A stretch of DNA of 64,000 nucleotides from Nematopogon swammerdamellus (GCA_946902875.1 OX336343.1:3014754-3078753); one strand, 5' to 3'; positions 47,517 to 58,055 are shown, numbered from the stretch's first letter. Numbers and translations: made by a program. Notes: generated from the sequence alone by a model not told the origin.

Positions 47517-47880
47517 AAAAACCGGCCAAGTGCGAGTCGAACTCGCGCACCGAGGGTTCCGTATCGCCATGTCATGGCTAGCGCCACTCGCGCCATCTAT
47601 GGCGTGTTATGAAATGCTTCATATTAGTTTAATGTCATGGTTAGTTAAAATGCTTCACACTCTATTCGGTAGATGGCGCGAGCGCATACACTTTTGGGTT
47701 TCTTCTATGGGAACCCCCGTGCCAACATAACACATATTCTGTGAAAATTTCAACGGGCTACCTATTACGGTTCAAGAGATACAGCCCTCGGACAGACGGA
47801 CGGATGGACGGACGGACAGACAGACAGATTGACAGACAGACGGCGTAGGCTTAGCAATAGAGTCCTAAAAATTATAGATT
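47517..47880 (-). repeat. LepR element, minus copy
   Basis: AAACCGGCCAAGTGCGAGTC, CGCACCGAGGGTTCCGTATC, CGCCATCTATGGCGTGTTAT, GGACAGACGGACGG tract, TTAGCAATAGAGTCCTAAAA. Confidence 0.85.
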
Positions 47881-47984
47881 TTACAACTTTGAGGTGTGTC
47901 AAGAATGATGATTACGGAAGAAAGATGGCGTTGTCATTATGGGTTTGACTTTTTGGAATGTACCTACCTCTATGGTTTACATAC

Positions 47985-48318
47985 ATACACATACATACCA
48001 CACGCTGTATCCCGACAATCAGGGTAAGCAGAGTAGTCAATGTTGTGCTGCAAGTAATCTTTACTCTTGTAAATTACAGCACAACACGGACCACCATATT
48101 TAGCAACGTCTTAGGACAAGATAACTATCAAGCAGCAAGCAAGGCACGAAGATCCACCTGCTGCATGACTCGGTGGAAGGACCGTGCCAAGGAGATAGGT
48201 GGCTAGCCTGTCGCCCTTATGCACGGCATCTTGTCCTTATCCCTTCGTCGCCTTTTACGACATGCACAGGGAGAGATGCAGTGGGGCTATTATTTTTAAG
48301 TACCGGCCCCACACGGTA
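47985..48318 (+). repeat. SINE-like family B
   Basis: CACACGCTGTATCCCGACAA, TGTTGTGCTGCAAGTAAT, AAGCAGCAAGCAAGGCACGA, TGCTGCATGACTCGGTGGAA, GAGAGATGCAGTGGGGCTAT, TTTTTAAGTACCGGCCCC. Confidence 0.85.
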
Positions 48319-48752
48319 CTTACTTAAAGGAGTCGGGGGATCGCTATGTAAATAAAATATAAAAAAACTCAGAGCTGCTTGATTATTAATTATTCGATTT
48401 TTACGGGGGTTTTTTTTTATTTGTAATTTTTGCAACTTCTTAGCTTTCACTCGTAAACGTTTACCGTTCAAGTCTAGTGGACAGCGGTGAAAAGCGTTCA
48501 TTCTGAATTAACCACGTCAGGCGGTGAGCGTAAAAGTTGATCGGCACTGACAGGGGTAGGGGAGGGGGGTAGTGGGGATGGCACCTCGCCTGCCGAAGGA
48601 TAGAATCGATAATGAAAGTCGCGGGAAAATAGGTGAGCGATTTAAGCGAAACTGTAGGTCGCATTACATTGAAGAATGTTTAAATTTTTTTTTAAAGAAT
48701 ACAAATAAGTACTATATACATAATTTTTTTTTATTTTAACACAATTAAGTTT

Positions 48753-48905
48753 TTAGGGTTCCTTACCGTCCTGGACTCAATTACTAAGCCTACGCCGTCC
48801 GTCCGTCTGTCCGTCTGTCTGTCTGTCCTACCTATAAAGGGCTGTATCTTTTGAACCGTTATAGGTACCTAGCCGATAAATATTTTCACATAACATATTT
48901 TATGT
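48753..48905 (+). repeat. LepR 5' portion
   Basis: TTTTTAGGGTTCCTTACCGT, AATTACTAAGCCTACGCCGT, CCGTCCGTCTGTCCGTCTG, GGGCTGTATCTTTTGAACCG. The rest is missing. Confidence 0.7.
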
Positions 48906-49268
48906 TAATTCGTTTTCTTTAGTTCCGAGGAATATTTACCTCAATCTCACTTATATTTGAACCTAGTACAAACTTCAAACAAACCTACTCGGCTTAGTTG
49001 AGTGAGATAGAGACGAAAATTATTCAGATATGCAAAGTTGTAACCCTTGTATTAACTTGTCATACGAGAGACAAGACTGGGAGGTTTCAGACCGGGGTTG
49101 CGTGCGACCAACCAGTTTGAGAAGGGTCCCTTTCACACGCTCTGACAATGTTACTTAGGTGTACTAACACTGTTGATTGCCACTATTATAAATGGCAACA
49201 TTATATTATGTCTGTCTGTCTCTCCGTAATAGTTAAATTGAACTGATGCACATAAACACATTTTTCCC
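48906..49268 (+). other. Presumed 5' UTR/promoter region of the CR1-type LINE
   Basis: No repeat from elsewhere in the window. The 5' boundary of the LINE should lie here, but no target-site duplication is visible to fix it. Confidence 0.4.
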
Positions 49269-51200
49269 ATGTCCACGGAAGATAGAATTAAACAAGATCA
49301 AACCGCTGCCTTGGTTCTAAGTTATGACATTCTACAGAAACAAAATGATCAATTAATTCAGGAACAATTAGAAAATGCTAGGGAAATGGAAAAATTGTGG
49401 ATCACTATAGGCAGTCAAAAAAAGGAATTAATTGAACGAGACTTACATATTGAGGAGCTGGAAACACAAATACAAAAATTAATGGAAACTATACAAAAAT
49501 ATCAGGCTGACCACAACGAATACGAACAGCTACTAGATCAAAACACTGCACTTCAACAGCAAATTGAACTTCAACTCATGCAAAGAGAAACGTGCTGCTC
49601 CGGTACCTACTCTCACGATGGCGACTCAACTGAATTAAAACATATCAAAGAACAGTTGACTAACGAAAAGATTGCAAACATAGCCCTTCGAAGAGAAATT
49701 TCCGAGAAGAATTCCCAATTAAGGCAGAATATTTTAACTTCGCCCGCTCAGGCAGAAACTGATCTCGTCGTTTCTGAAACTCATCAAGCGGAAGCATCAG
49801 CCAAGTGTACCACTGCTGAACTTCTGAACAATGATTCCTCTCTAGAATGTATCGAAATAATCGAAGACACAGAGAAATCAGGCGCGAAGCGAAGATATCT
49901 CCCACGAACCTTGAAGGATGCCCATCAAACGGACCTACTTAACCAGCCAGTAAACATAAACAAAACAGTACAAATAACCAGGAGGACCCGAGCCACCACC
50001 AGAGCGGAACAAACCGCATCTGGCACTAGACACCCTAGAAGCTTAAATAAAAAACAATCAAGTATCAGCAAAAAGGGAAAGTCCCCTGCAAAATCTACAT
50101 CTTCTAAATCAAAAACCAAACTTTTGGAGCCCACTGCGAGAGTCCCAGTGCCGGCCACTGCAGTCCCATTATGCCATGAAGCCAAAATTATGGTCCCCGC
50201 CACAGGAGTCCCGCTCTCCACCGCCGAAGTCCCTGCCGCTACCGCCGGATTCGGGGTGTCTACCACCGAATTCTCTGACAACGCAGTTACTGTGCCTACT
50301 ACCGGCTTAGTGCTGCTGCCACCGGCCGCTGGAGCCTCGGTGCTCGCCATGGGAGTCCCGTTGTCCGCCGCCGATGCCTACCCTGTCTCATGTAATAAAT
50401 CGGCTTCGTCGAAGAAGAAAAACAAGAAAGGTAGTACAAACAAGAAACAAAAACATATCATTAAGGACAGTAAGACTAAAATGTGTGACAAAAATAAAGT
50501 GGAGAATAAAGTAGATAATACTCAAAGTGAAAATGTATTAATGGACGCCGTTGCCTCGACGACGCGTGATGTTGCCACCGTAACGTATGACGAATTTTCT
50601 GAGAAATCGAATAGTATTTCGCAAAAAGGAAATATGTTAATCCTGGGTGATATCTATGCAAGAAATATATTCTCACATCTTGACAATGCATTTAATGTGA
50701 CTTGCGTATGCAAACCAAACGCTTCTCTTTATGAAGTGGTGAAAAACTTATCCACACAAATAAAATCTCTCTGTGAGGGTGACACCCTCGTGGTTATAGC
50801 CGGAGAAAGCAGCGCAAACCGAGATGTCAGGAAATATCTAAAATGTATAGACTACATTCTACAAACATGTAATCAGCATGGCATCACTGTTTTTATTAGC
50901 TCGATGATTTATGTGACAAACAAATTTCATAATAGTCAAAAAATCAATAAGAATATAATGCTAGTAAACACTGAGGTATTTCGACGCTTAAAAAAGTCTT
51001 TTGGATCTGTCTTCATTGAAATAAATAATACCGAAAACTTTTCCTATCCAAATAATGGGTTGAATTACAGGGTAAACTCTCATTTATGTAGTCAAATTTT
51101 ACACTCGAATAGATCGATAAGTATGACAAATCTGATATTCTGTGATAATTATGACAACTATTTTTTAAGACGAATGACCCACCCGATTCAGGTGGACTAA
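49269..51200 (+). CDS. LINE ORF1 (coiled coil, basic linker, SGNH/esterase-like domain)
   Basis: 643 residues. The protein should bind the element's RNA and form the ribonucleoprotein. Residues ~10-160 are a long coiled coil (heptads in QKQNDQLIQEQLENAREMEK and QIQKLMETIQKY). ~210-300 is basic and Ser/Thr-rich (nucleic-acid binding likely). ~293-375 has degenerate VPxTxVPL repeats. ~378-410 is Lys-rich. ~456-600 (LILGDIYARNIF, DTLVVIAGESSANRD, GITVFISSMIYVTN) resembles the esterase domain of CR1-type ORF1 proteins, but the catalytic Ser of the GDS motif is Ile. The frame is uninterrupted. ORF2's frame overlaps the last 46 nt; see the heptamer at 51161. Confidence 0.88.
   Translation: MSTEDRIKQDQTAALVLSYDILQKQNDQLIQEQLENAREMEKLWITIGSQKKELIERDLHIEELETQIQKLMETIQKYQADHNEYEQLLDQNTALQQQIELQLMQRETCCSGTYSHDGDSTELKHIKEQLTNEKIANIALRREISEKNSQLRQNILTSPAQAETDLVVSETHQAEASAKCTTAELLNNDSSLECIEIIEDTEKSGAKRRYLPRTLKDAHQTDLLNQPVNINKTVQITRRTRATTRAEQTASGTRHPRSLNKKQSSISKKGKSPAKSTSSKSKTKLLEPTARVPVPATAVPLCHEAKIMVPATGVPLSTAEVPAATAGFGVSTTEFSDNAVTVPTTGLVLLPPAAGASVLAMGVPLSAADAYPVSCNKSASSKKKNKKGSTNKKQKHIIKDSKTKMCDKNKVENKVDNTQSENVLMDAVASTTRDVATVTYDEFSEKSNSISQKGNMLILGDIYARNIFSHLDNAFNVTCVCKPNASLYEVVKNLSTQIKSLCEGDTLVVIAGESSANRDVRKYLKCIDYILQTCNQHGITVFISSMIYVTNKFHNSQKINKNIMLVNTEVFRRLKKSFGSVFIEINNTENFSYPNNGLNYRVNSHLCSQILHSNRSISMTNLIFCDNYDNYFLRRMTHPIQVD
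51161..51167 (+). promoter_or_regulatory. Candidate -1 frameshift heptamer U UUU UUA
   Basis: In the ORF1 frame the codons are TAT TTT TTA, so the site is X XXY YYZ in the canonical phase. Slipping back one base enters the ORF2 frame, open from 51155 to the end of ORF2. A 5-bp stem (CCACC 51179-51183 with GGTGG 51191-51195, 7-nt loop) starts 11 nt downstream. Confidence 0.45.
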
Positions 51201-51256
51201 AATTAGATAAGTTTTTCTGTGATATTAGCGATAAGTGTTTAGTTCAATCTAATGTA

Positions 51257-54166
51257 ATGCATAAAAATAATAATAATGAAAGGTCTAAAACAAATTGTAT
51301 TATATATAAGCAAACTGAAACAAAACTGCAATTGAAACTTTTTTATCAAAACGTTAGAAGTCTTTCAAAGAAAGTAGGCCAATTAGAAATATTCATGCGA
51401 AATGTCAATCCCCATCTACTGTGTTATACTGAAACTTGGGCACACCCCGATCAAATAAAATCAATAAATTTTGATGGTTATGTTCTAGCCAGCAATTACT
51501 GCAGATCTAAACATATTCATGGTGGAACTGTAATATATTTAAGAAATGGTCTAGAATTCCGTGAAAGGTTAGACCTAGTTAGTATGTCGAAAGAATTTGA
51601 TTGCGAGATATCTGCAGTAGAAATTAAAATTCCTGAAACAGTAGTTTTATGCGTATACCGATCCGAAAACGGTTCCTTTGATAATTTCTTAAAAATAATA
51701 AGCAGAGCATTACATACATTATGCAAAGAACGAAAGGAAATTGTAATAGCCGCTGATTTAAACGTAGATTCCCTGAAAATAAATAAACGAAATTCTGAAT
51801 TATGTGAGATATTGCTTGAAAATAATTGTCACCTAGTATTTAAGTCTCCTACTAGAATTTCTAGCGGTTGCAGTACATGTATCGATAACATAATTACAAA
51901 TATAAATATAACGCACTACAATGCTGATGTGGTGAGCAATGCTATATCGGATCATGAGTGCCTTTACTTTCGATTCGATTACAGCATAAATGGTAAAATT
52001 ACTCCAAAATCAAAGAAAGAACAAAGAAAGTTCACTAGATCTGAGTTAGCATTGTTTAAAGAAAAATTGGCAAATTGTAACTGGGAAACTTTGTATGAAA
52101 AAGACGACGCAAATAACGTAGCGCAGAACTTTATGGATATGTTTTTAACTTTATATAGTAATACGTTTCCAATTAAAAACAAGAGATCAACGCCAAATCT
52201 ACCGGATAAAAAGTGGATAACTCCAGGAATCATAATTTCGTCGGCTAAACTAAAAGACCTACACCATGCTATGAAACTGAATAAAGGCAATGCATTAAAA
52301 GAATACATAAAAACATATAAACATATATACAAGAAAGTTATAAATTGTGCTAAACGGAGACATAACAGCCTTAAAATTAAAGATTCACATAATAAGGCAA
52401 AATGCGTATGGAATATAATAAGAAAAGAAATAAACCCTAAATCTTCTTTGAGTGAAATAAAAGAAATAAAAATCAATGAAAAGGTTTTTACAAAAGAAGC
52501 AGACATTGCGAGTAATTTTAATAATTTCTTCATTGATGCCCCTAAATTGGTATGTATAAATACAGATTCAAATATTGAAAATTCAATTAAATTCTTAAAA
52601 TACAATGTACGAGAAAGTGATCAATCTATTAATTTCCTTCCAGTAACAAATAAAGAGTTATTAAAAGCGTTTCGAAAAATTAAAATGAAATACAGCCAAG
52701 ATGTTTACGGCATTTCTCCTCATCTAATGTCAACTTGTAAATTTGAACTAATGCAACCTCTACTATCTCTTTTTAATAATGCACTAACAGAGGGTATCTT
52801 TCCATCGTGCTTCAAACTAGCAAAAGTGGTCCCTGTTATGAAAAAAGGTTCTACATCAGATATGAATAATTATAGACCAATCAGCCTTCTGCCAACAATA
52901 TCTAAATTACTAGAAATTATTATATCAAATAGACTTATAGAATTTTTCGAGAAAAATGACACACTTTCAGATAATCAATTTGGATTTCGTAGAAGGCGTT
53001 CTACGACACTTGCAATTTATAAATTTGTTGTAAACGTGTTTGAAGCCTTGGATGGATCGCTGAAAGCGGGTGGAATATTTTGCGATCTGTCCAAGGCATT
53101 TGACTGTGTTCGCCATGATGTTCTACTCTCCAAGTTGAAATATTATGGAATACGAGGACGAGCTTATAGAATTATGGAGTCATACCTAAATAACCGCAAG
53201 CAACGAGTTCACGTGGGCTCGAGTGTATCCGACTGGAAGGAAGTCACTATGGGTGTTCCACAGGGGTCAATCTTGGGACCTTTGTTATTCTTGATCTACA
53301 TTAATGACCTACCATCGCTAACGGACACTTTATGTAAAAGTACGCTTTTTGCAGACGACACAAATTTTTCTGTCACAGGTATAGATGATGTAGATTTAAA
53401 TAACAAAACCTTGCTGGTAATTTCAAAGGTTGAAAAATGGTTCTCCTGCAATGGTATTGCATTAAATAAAAGCAAAACCGTGAAAATGCCATTTTATACT
53501 CGAAATAGTAAAGACATTCAACAATCAAATATTCTGGATGAAAGCTGTGCAAAATTTCTAGGCATAAACATAGATTCCAACTTAAGATGGGGTGGTCACA
53601 TAGAGCAAGTATGCAAAAAGCTGTCTTCAGCTAATTATGCGCTAAAGCAAATTAAACCACTCGTTGAGAGTAAAATTTTGCAAACGATTTATCATGCCTA
53701 CTTTCATGCACGGATGACTTATGGGTTGTTAGTGTGGGGAAATTCGGTCGACATAAACAAAGTTCTCATAAAACAAAAAAGAGCTCTCCGAATTATGCAC
53801 GGAGTGACTAGAAGAGTGTCGTGTCGTCCTCTCTTTGTAGCATCTAAGATTCTAACAGTAGTGGGTCATTATGTATTAGATTGTGTAACATACATACACA
53901 CCAATATTGGAAACTATCCCAAAAACTCAGATCGACATAGTTATAAGACGAGGTCGGCAGGTCTACTTCAGCTCCCTCGATGTAGACTCACTTGTGCAAT
54001 GCGTCATGGAGACTTCATGAAGATTAAATTATATAATCATATTCCGGAAGAATTCACAAAAATGCCTGTAAATGTTTTTAAATATAAAATCAAAATCTTT
54101 TTAACGAAACATCCAATCTACAATATAAATGAATTCTTTAATTTATCGCTTCTGCAACCGGACTGA
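51257..54166 (+). CDS. LINE ORF2 (apurinic-type endonuclease and reverse transcriptase)
   Basis: 969 residues from the first ATG; the frame is open from 51155. The endonuclease (~25-235) nicks the target: LFYQNVRSL, CYTETWAH (catalytic Glu), GGTVIYLRNG, IAADLNVDSL (Asp/Asn), SPTRISSGCSTCIDNIITN and AISDHECLYF (SDH). The reverse transcriptase (~490-760): AKVVPVMKKGSTSDMNNYRP-ISLLP, DNQFGFRRRRST, GIFCDLSKAFDCVRHDVLLS (motif A), MGVPQGSILGPLLFLIYIND, and FADDTNF (catalytic Asp pair, ~698-700). The C-terminal region has ARMTYGLLVWG, QKRALRIMHGV and HSYKTRSAGLLQLP. Both ORFs are intact, so this copy could be active. CR1-type clade inferred from ORF1's esterase-like domain and the 3' tail. Confidence 0.93.
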   Translation: MHKNNNNERSKTNCIIYKQTETKLQLKLFYQNVRSLSKKVGQLEIFMRNVNPHLLCYTETWAHPDQIKSINFDGYVLASNYCRSKHIHGGTVIYLRNGLEFRERLDLVSMSKEFDCEISAVEIKIPETVVLCVYRSENGSFDNFLKIISRALHTLCKERKEIVIAADLNVDSLKINKRNSELCEILLENNCHLVFKSPTRISSGCSTCIDNIITNINITHYNADVVSNAISDHECLYFRFDYSINGKITPKSKKEQRKFTRSELALFKEKLANCNWETLYEKDDANNVAQNFMDMFLTLYSNTFPIKNKRSTPNLPDKKWITPGIIISSAKLKDLHHAMKLNKGNALKEYIKTYKHIYKKVINCAKRRHNSLKIKDSHNKAKCVWNIIRKEINPKSSLSEIKEIKINEKVFTKEADIASNFNNFFIDAPKLVCINTDSNIENSIKFLKYNVRESDQSINFLPVTNKELLKAFRKIKMKYSQDVYGISPHLMSTCKFELMQPLLSLFNNALTEGIFPSCFKLAKVVPVMKKGSTSDMNNYRPISLLPTISKLLEIIISNRLIEFFEKNDTLSDNQFGFRRRRSTTLAIYKFVVNVFEALDGSLKAGGIFCDLSKAFDCVRHDVLLSKLKYYGIRGRAYRIMESYLNNRKQRVHVGSSVSDWKEVTMGVPQGSILGPLLFLIYINDLPSLTDTLCKSTLFADDTNFSVTGIDDVDLNNKTLLVISKVEKWFSCNGIALNKSKTVKMPFYTRNSKDIQQSNILDESCAKFLGINIDSNLRWGGHIEQVCKKLSSANYALKQIKPLVESKILQTIYHAYFHARMTYGLLVWGNSVDINKVLIKQKRALRIMHGVTRRVSCRPLFVASKILTVVGHYVLDCVTYIHTNIGNYPKNSDRHSYKTRSAGLLQLPRCRLTCAMRHGDFMKIKLYNHIPEEFTKMPVNVFKYKIKIFLTKHPIYNINEFFNLSLLQPD

Positions 54167-54352
54167 ATAATTTGTTGTAATTTTTTATTTTATTTTGACT
54201 ATGTATTTTATTTGATTATTGTATATGACTATTGTGTAATAATAATTATTGTGCACATACTAAATGACGATTTCTATAGCGTACAGATACCATGTATCCG
54301 AATTTATGCTCGCTGAAATAAAAATATTTGACTTTGACTTTGACTTTGACTT
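54167..54352 (+). repeat. LINE 3' UTR with (TTTGAC)n tail
   Basis: GTACAGATACCATGTATCCG, TGCTCGCTGAAATAAAAATA, then TTTGACTTTGACTTTGACTT (54325-54352). CR1-type LINEs end in short tandem repeats rather than poly(A). Confidence 0.8.
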
Positions 54353-54424
54353 TTCCACGCAGCTGTGGATGCTAGAGTTAAAATTGTCCGGATTGAGACC
54401 ACTGCACTGATATGGGAGCAAACA

Positions 54425-54810
54425 GGTGAGAAATAAAACATAAAAACTCAGAGCTGCGCGGAAATTTACTTAGCGGTCCCCCGACTCCTTTATGTAAGTA
54501 AACTGAAATTATTTTTGACTTATAAGGTCGGGGTTTTTAAAAATGTGTAATTTAACTTTTATTTCAAGCTTTAAAAAAAACGCATGCAGATCGGTCCACT
54601 TTTTAAGATAATTAAGTTTTTTATTACTTAATTAGTTGATTACTTGATTACAAACATTGCGAAGAACCAGCCCGATTAAACCAGCTTTCTAATAAAAAAA
54701 ACCACATCCAAATCGGTCCATCCGTTTGGGAGATACGACGCCACAGTCACACGCATACACACGCACACGTTAAACTTATAACGCCCCTCCTTTTGCATCG
54801 GGAGTTAAAA
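54425..54810 (-). repeat. Family D element, minus copy
   Basis: AAACTCAGAGCTGCGCGGAA, GCGGTCCCCCGACTCCTTTA, ACTTTTATTTCAAGCTTTAA, AATCGGTCCATCCGTTTGGG, TTGCATCGGGAGTTAAAAAA. Confidence 0.8.
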
Positions 54811-55848
54811 AATTACCACCGTGTACAGAGACCTTAAAGAAACGGCAACGTCCAGACAGAAATAGAGAAAGTCAAAGCATTTATATATAAGGTCAGACGG
54901 CATTAAAATGGAAACACAGATATCCACTTAGACTGATTGCGGTAGGATCGGTTAAGTACTATTTCTAGATTGAAGTCCACGAGAGCTTCGCGGCCCGAGG
55001 GTCTACCGGGAACAACTCGCCAAAAAAACTAGCTGATTTCAATTAATATATGTGTTGTAAAACTTGGCAATATGTTGGAAAAAGTAGGTAAGATGCTGCT
55101 AAATCTTGGTAGCATCTGGGAAGCACTTATATGGCACCTAGTTCACCCGGCGTTATGGGGTGACATTAAGGATGTTGTAGGTGATGTAGATAACCGTGCC
55201 AGTTTCAATAACACAAAAAGAAAAAGAAAAATAAAGCATATTATAAATGGTGCTAAACTTTGGGAAGATGTTCATAAACTTTGTTGAGAAATTGCTAAAC
55301 GTTGGTAAGATTTGGTATGTGCTGACAAACGTTTACTAGATTTTATTCAACTTGGTTGAGGTGTTGCTAAACGTTGAGAAGATTTGGTAATGTGCTGCCA
55401 AACGTTTACTAGATGTTATTAAACTTTCTTGAGATGTTGCTAAACGTTGATTAGAAGTGGCTAAACTTTGGTAAGATTTTGATAAACTTTTGTCTAAACT
55501 TTGATATTATTCTGAGAAGAGCGGTTCTGTCATTTTGATTTCTCTACTTTACAAAAGGCGTTTCCCCGACTCACAATAGCCGTTTATCCCAGGCTTATGC
55601 CAATAATTGTTCCTAAAGACACCCCTTCCAGAGATCCGTTTTTCTTGGAAATATTTCCTACGAAACCTCTTTTATAATATTACGAGCTGATTTCAAGTAC
55701 TTTTGGGATTCAGGCACATTCAAAGCAGATTCGTTCAAAGGTAGGATAAAATGTTTTATGATGTGTAAAAAGTAGGGTTGATTAACCATGGGACGAGATT
55801 GTGAAGGAAAAAATACTCTTGATATATTTTTTGGTCTTAATATACAGG
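54811..55848. repeat. Degenerate short repeats and a SINE A scrap
   Basis: 55125-55212 is a SINE A 3' piece (TATGGCACCTAGTTCACCCG, GATGTTGTAGGTGATGTAG). 55070-55120 and 55235-55510 are imperfect repeats of TGCTAAACGTTGGTAAGATTT and ACTTTGTTGAGA, so the SINE split a short-repeat array. 54811-55065 and 55511-55848 hold nothing recognised. Confidence 0.55.
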
Positions 55849-56298
55849 GTGTTGTAACGGCCAGTACATTAAATTTAGGAAATGATTATTTGGATCAATA
55901 GTAACAAAAAAGTTCAATAACTTTTTTCTGAATTCCCTTTAAATAAAAAGTTACAGTTTTCACACAAACTAATTGATTAATTTAGTGTAAAAAGGATCTA
56001 ATATTCCACACGAACGTGGGAATGAAAGGCGCGCGGTGAGTGAGCGAGCAAGACGAGTACGCGGAGCGAGGAGATGCGCGGGGGCGGCGCGGCGTGAGTT
56101 TTTCGACCCTGATCGTTCCCGCGCCAGCACCCTACCCCCACGCGTGTCAAATTACACTTGACGAAAAAATACATTTCAAAAATTCATATCTTCAAAACTA
56201 GACACTTTAGAGAAAAACTTTATTTACTTTTTTGTCTTGGAAAAACATGAGGATTGCGCTGGCAAAATTAATGTACTAGCCGTTACAACACCCTGTAT
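55849..56298. mobile_element. MITE with CAGGGTGTTGTAACGGC ends
   Basis: Left CAGGGTGTTGTAACGGCCAG-TACATTAAATTT, right complement CTAGCCGTTACAACACCCTG, flanked by TATA on both sides. The interior has a GC-rich patch (CGCGCGGTGAGTGAGCGAGC). A larger relative is 58139-60174. Confidence 0.85.
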
Positions 56299-56459
56299 AG
56301 GTATACTAACCGTTTAAAAAAATCCTTTTTTTTATGAGTGTGTAAATAAACTAAAATGGAAGAAGGCTTACAATAATTTCCACTTGCTATGTTGTCCAAT
56401 TATTATGCTGTTACAATTTTCAATTCGAATTAAAATATCACATACCTACCTACCTGCTT

Positions 56460-56950
56460 AAAAATTACAAATTTAGAAAACCCTCGTCCCTTAAAAAAGA
56501 AAAAATAATATCCATTTACTTACTTAAAGTAGTCGGGGAACGCTAAGTAAATTTCCGCGCAGCTTTGAGTTTTTAATTTTATTTACTTAGCGGCCCCCGA
56601 CTCCTAGCAAGTAAACGGAAATTATTTTTGACTGTTTTAAGGGTCGGAGTTTTTAGAATTTTGTTATTTGACTTTTATTTCAAGCTTTTAAAAAAACCCC
56701 ATGAAATCGGTCCAATTTTTAAGATAATAATTTTTTTTGTTAATTGATTTCCTGATTAATTTATTACAAACATAGCTAAGAACCATCCCGATTAAACCAG
56801 CTTTCTAATAAAAAAAACCGCATACAAATCGGTCCATCCGTTTGGGAGCTACGATGCCATGTATACACATTACACCCATGCACACATACACATTACACAC
56901 ACACACACGTTAAACTTATAACACCTCTCCGATTGCGTCGGGGGCTAAAA
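56460..56950 (-). repeat. Family D copies, head to head
   Basis: 56460-56560 (+: AAGAAAAAATAATATCCATT, AGTAGTCGGGGAACGCTAAG) meets 56575-56950 (-: TTAGCGGCCCCCGACTCCTA..AATCGGTCCATCCGTTTGGG..TAACACCTCTCCGATTGCGT) at the CGCAGCTTTGAG segment, the same junction as at 46170-46190. Confidence 0.75.
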
Positions 56951-57137
56951 ATAATTCCAACCATCAAAATGAATTAGTGACACGTCATTTCTCCTGTCAA
57001 TTTGTGCGCAGTTCTCCGTAAAAAAATAAAAAAAATAAACTCCAGAGCTATCTCATTATAATATTGTATATTGCTGTGTCAATTACGAATGTCTGTGCGG
57101 GCGGACGGGGCGTACCCCGCGTACCTAGTCTGAGACA

Positions 57138-57856
57138 GTTTTTAGGGTTCCGTATCCGGTACGGGACCCTATTAATAAGCCTACGGCGTCTGTCTGTCTG
57201 TCTGTCCGTCCGTCCGTCTGCCTGTCCGAGGGCTGTATCCACAGAGCATCAAATACCTACCGCGCGCGCCCCCTACTAGAGGCGCCCTAAGTGATGATAT
57301 TTGAAACCCAATAACTGGACGCAGTGCTACTAGCGCTTCGTATGTGTGTGTGTGTGTATGCTCTGTGGTATCGACACTACACACAAAGAGGAGCAAGTTA
57401 GGCACACGCACAAACAAAACAAATGCACACGCACAACACACATATGGAAGTCATAGGCCACGCCCACAGGCTTCAACGGCGTTGTAGAGAAATCGCGCTC
57501 AGGGCGCCTCTAGGAGGGGCGGGCGCGCGCATTTGATGCTCTGTGGCTGTATCTCTTGAACCGTAATAGATAGCCCGTTGAAATTTTCACAGAATATATG
57601 TTATTATGGCCGATATAACAATAAATAAGAGAAATAAGAAAAAGTAAAAAATTCACGGGGGTTCCCAAAGAAGAAAGCAAAAAGTGTATGCGCGCGCGCC
57701 ATCTACCGAATATATTATGAAGCATTTTAACTAATCATGACATTTAACTAATATGAAGCAATTCATAACACACCATAGATGGTGTGAGTGGCGCTAGCCA
57801 TGACATGGCGATACGAAACCCACGGTGCGCGAGTTCGACTCGCATTTGGCCGGTTT
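57138..57856 (+). repeat. LepR element interrupted by a hAT-like MITE
   Basis: AGGGTTCCGTATCCGGTACG to GAGGGCTGTATC, then the MITE, then GCTGTATCTCTTGAACCGTA to TCGCATTTGGCCGGTTTTA. Removing 57240-57553 restores the continuous LepR seen at 7921. Confidence 0.9.
57240..57545. mobile_element. hAT-like MITE with 8-bp target duplication
   Basis: GCTGTATC occurs at 57232-57239 and 57546-57553. Inverted ends: CACAGAGCATCAAATACC..CTAGAGGCGCC and its complement. The interior has a (GT)n run and CACACACGCA words. 306 bp, non-coding. Confidence 0.92.
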
Positions 57857-57889
57857 TACGGTTAATAAATTGTATAGTTTAGCTTTCGT

Positions 57890-58052
57890 GAATTATGTGA
57901 ACCGTACCGAATGAATGGTGAACGAAACGGCTATGAGATAGTCGCAGTATTATCGGGCCAGTACAGTGCAGCCGGCACGAACGAAGGTAAGCACTGGCAT
58001 GGCACCATATTTCGACAGGATCGATGTGTAATTTGCGGTCTAGGCAACCGTG
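57890..58052 (+). repeat. SINE family A, diverged 3' part
   Basis: GAATGGTGAACGAAACGGCT, GTGCAGCCGGCACGAACGAA, GGCATGGCACC, GCAACCGTGTTTATAAAA. Confidence 0.55.
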
Positions 58053-58055
58053 TTT

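Noticed and set aside
51979..52605. 208-codon minus-strand ORF
   Set aside because: Antisense shadow of LINE ORF2 (AT-rich codons); Phe/Leu-rich with no homology.
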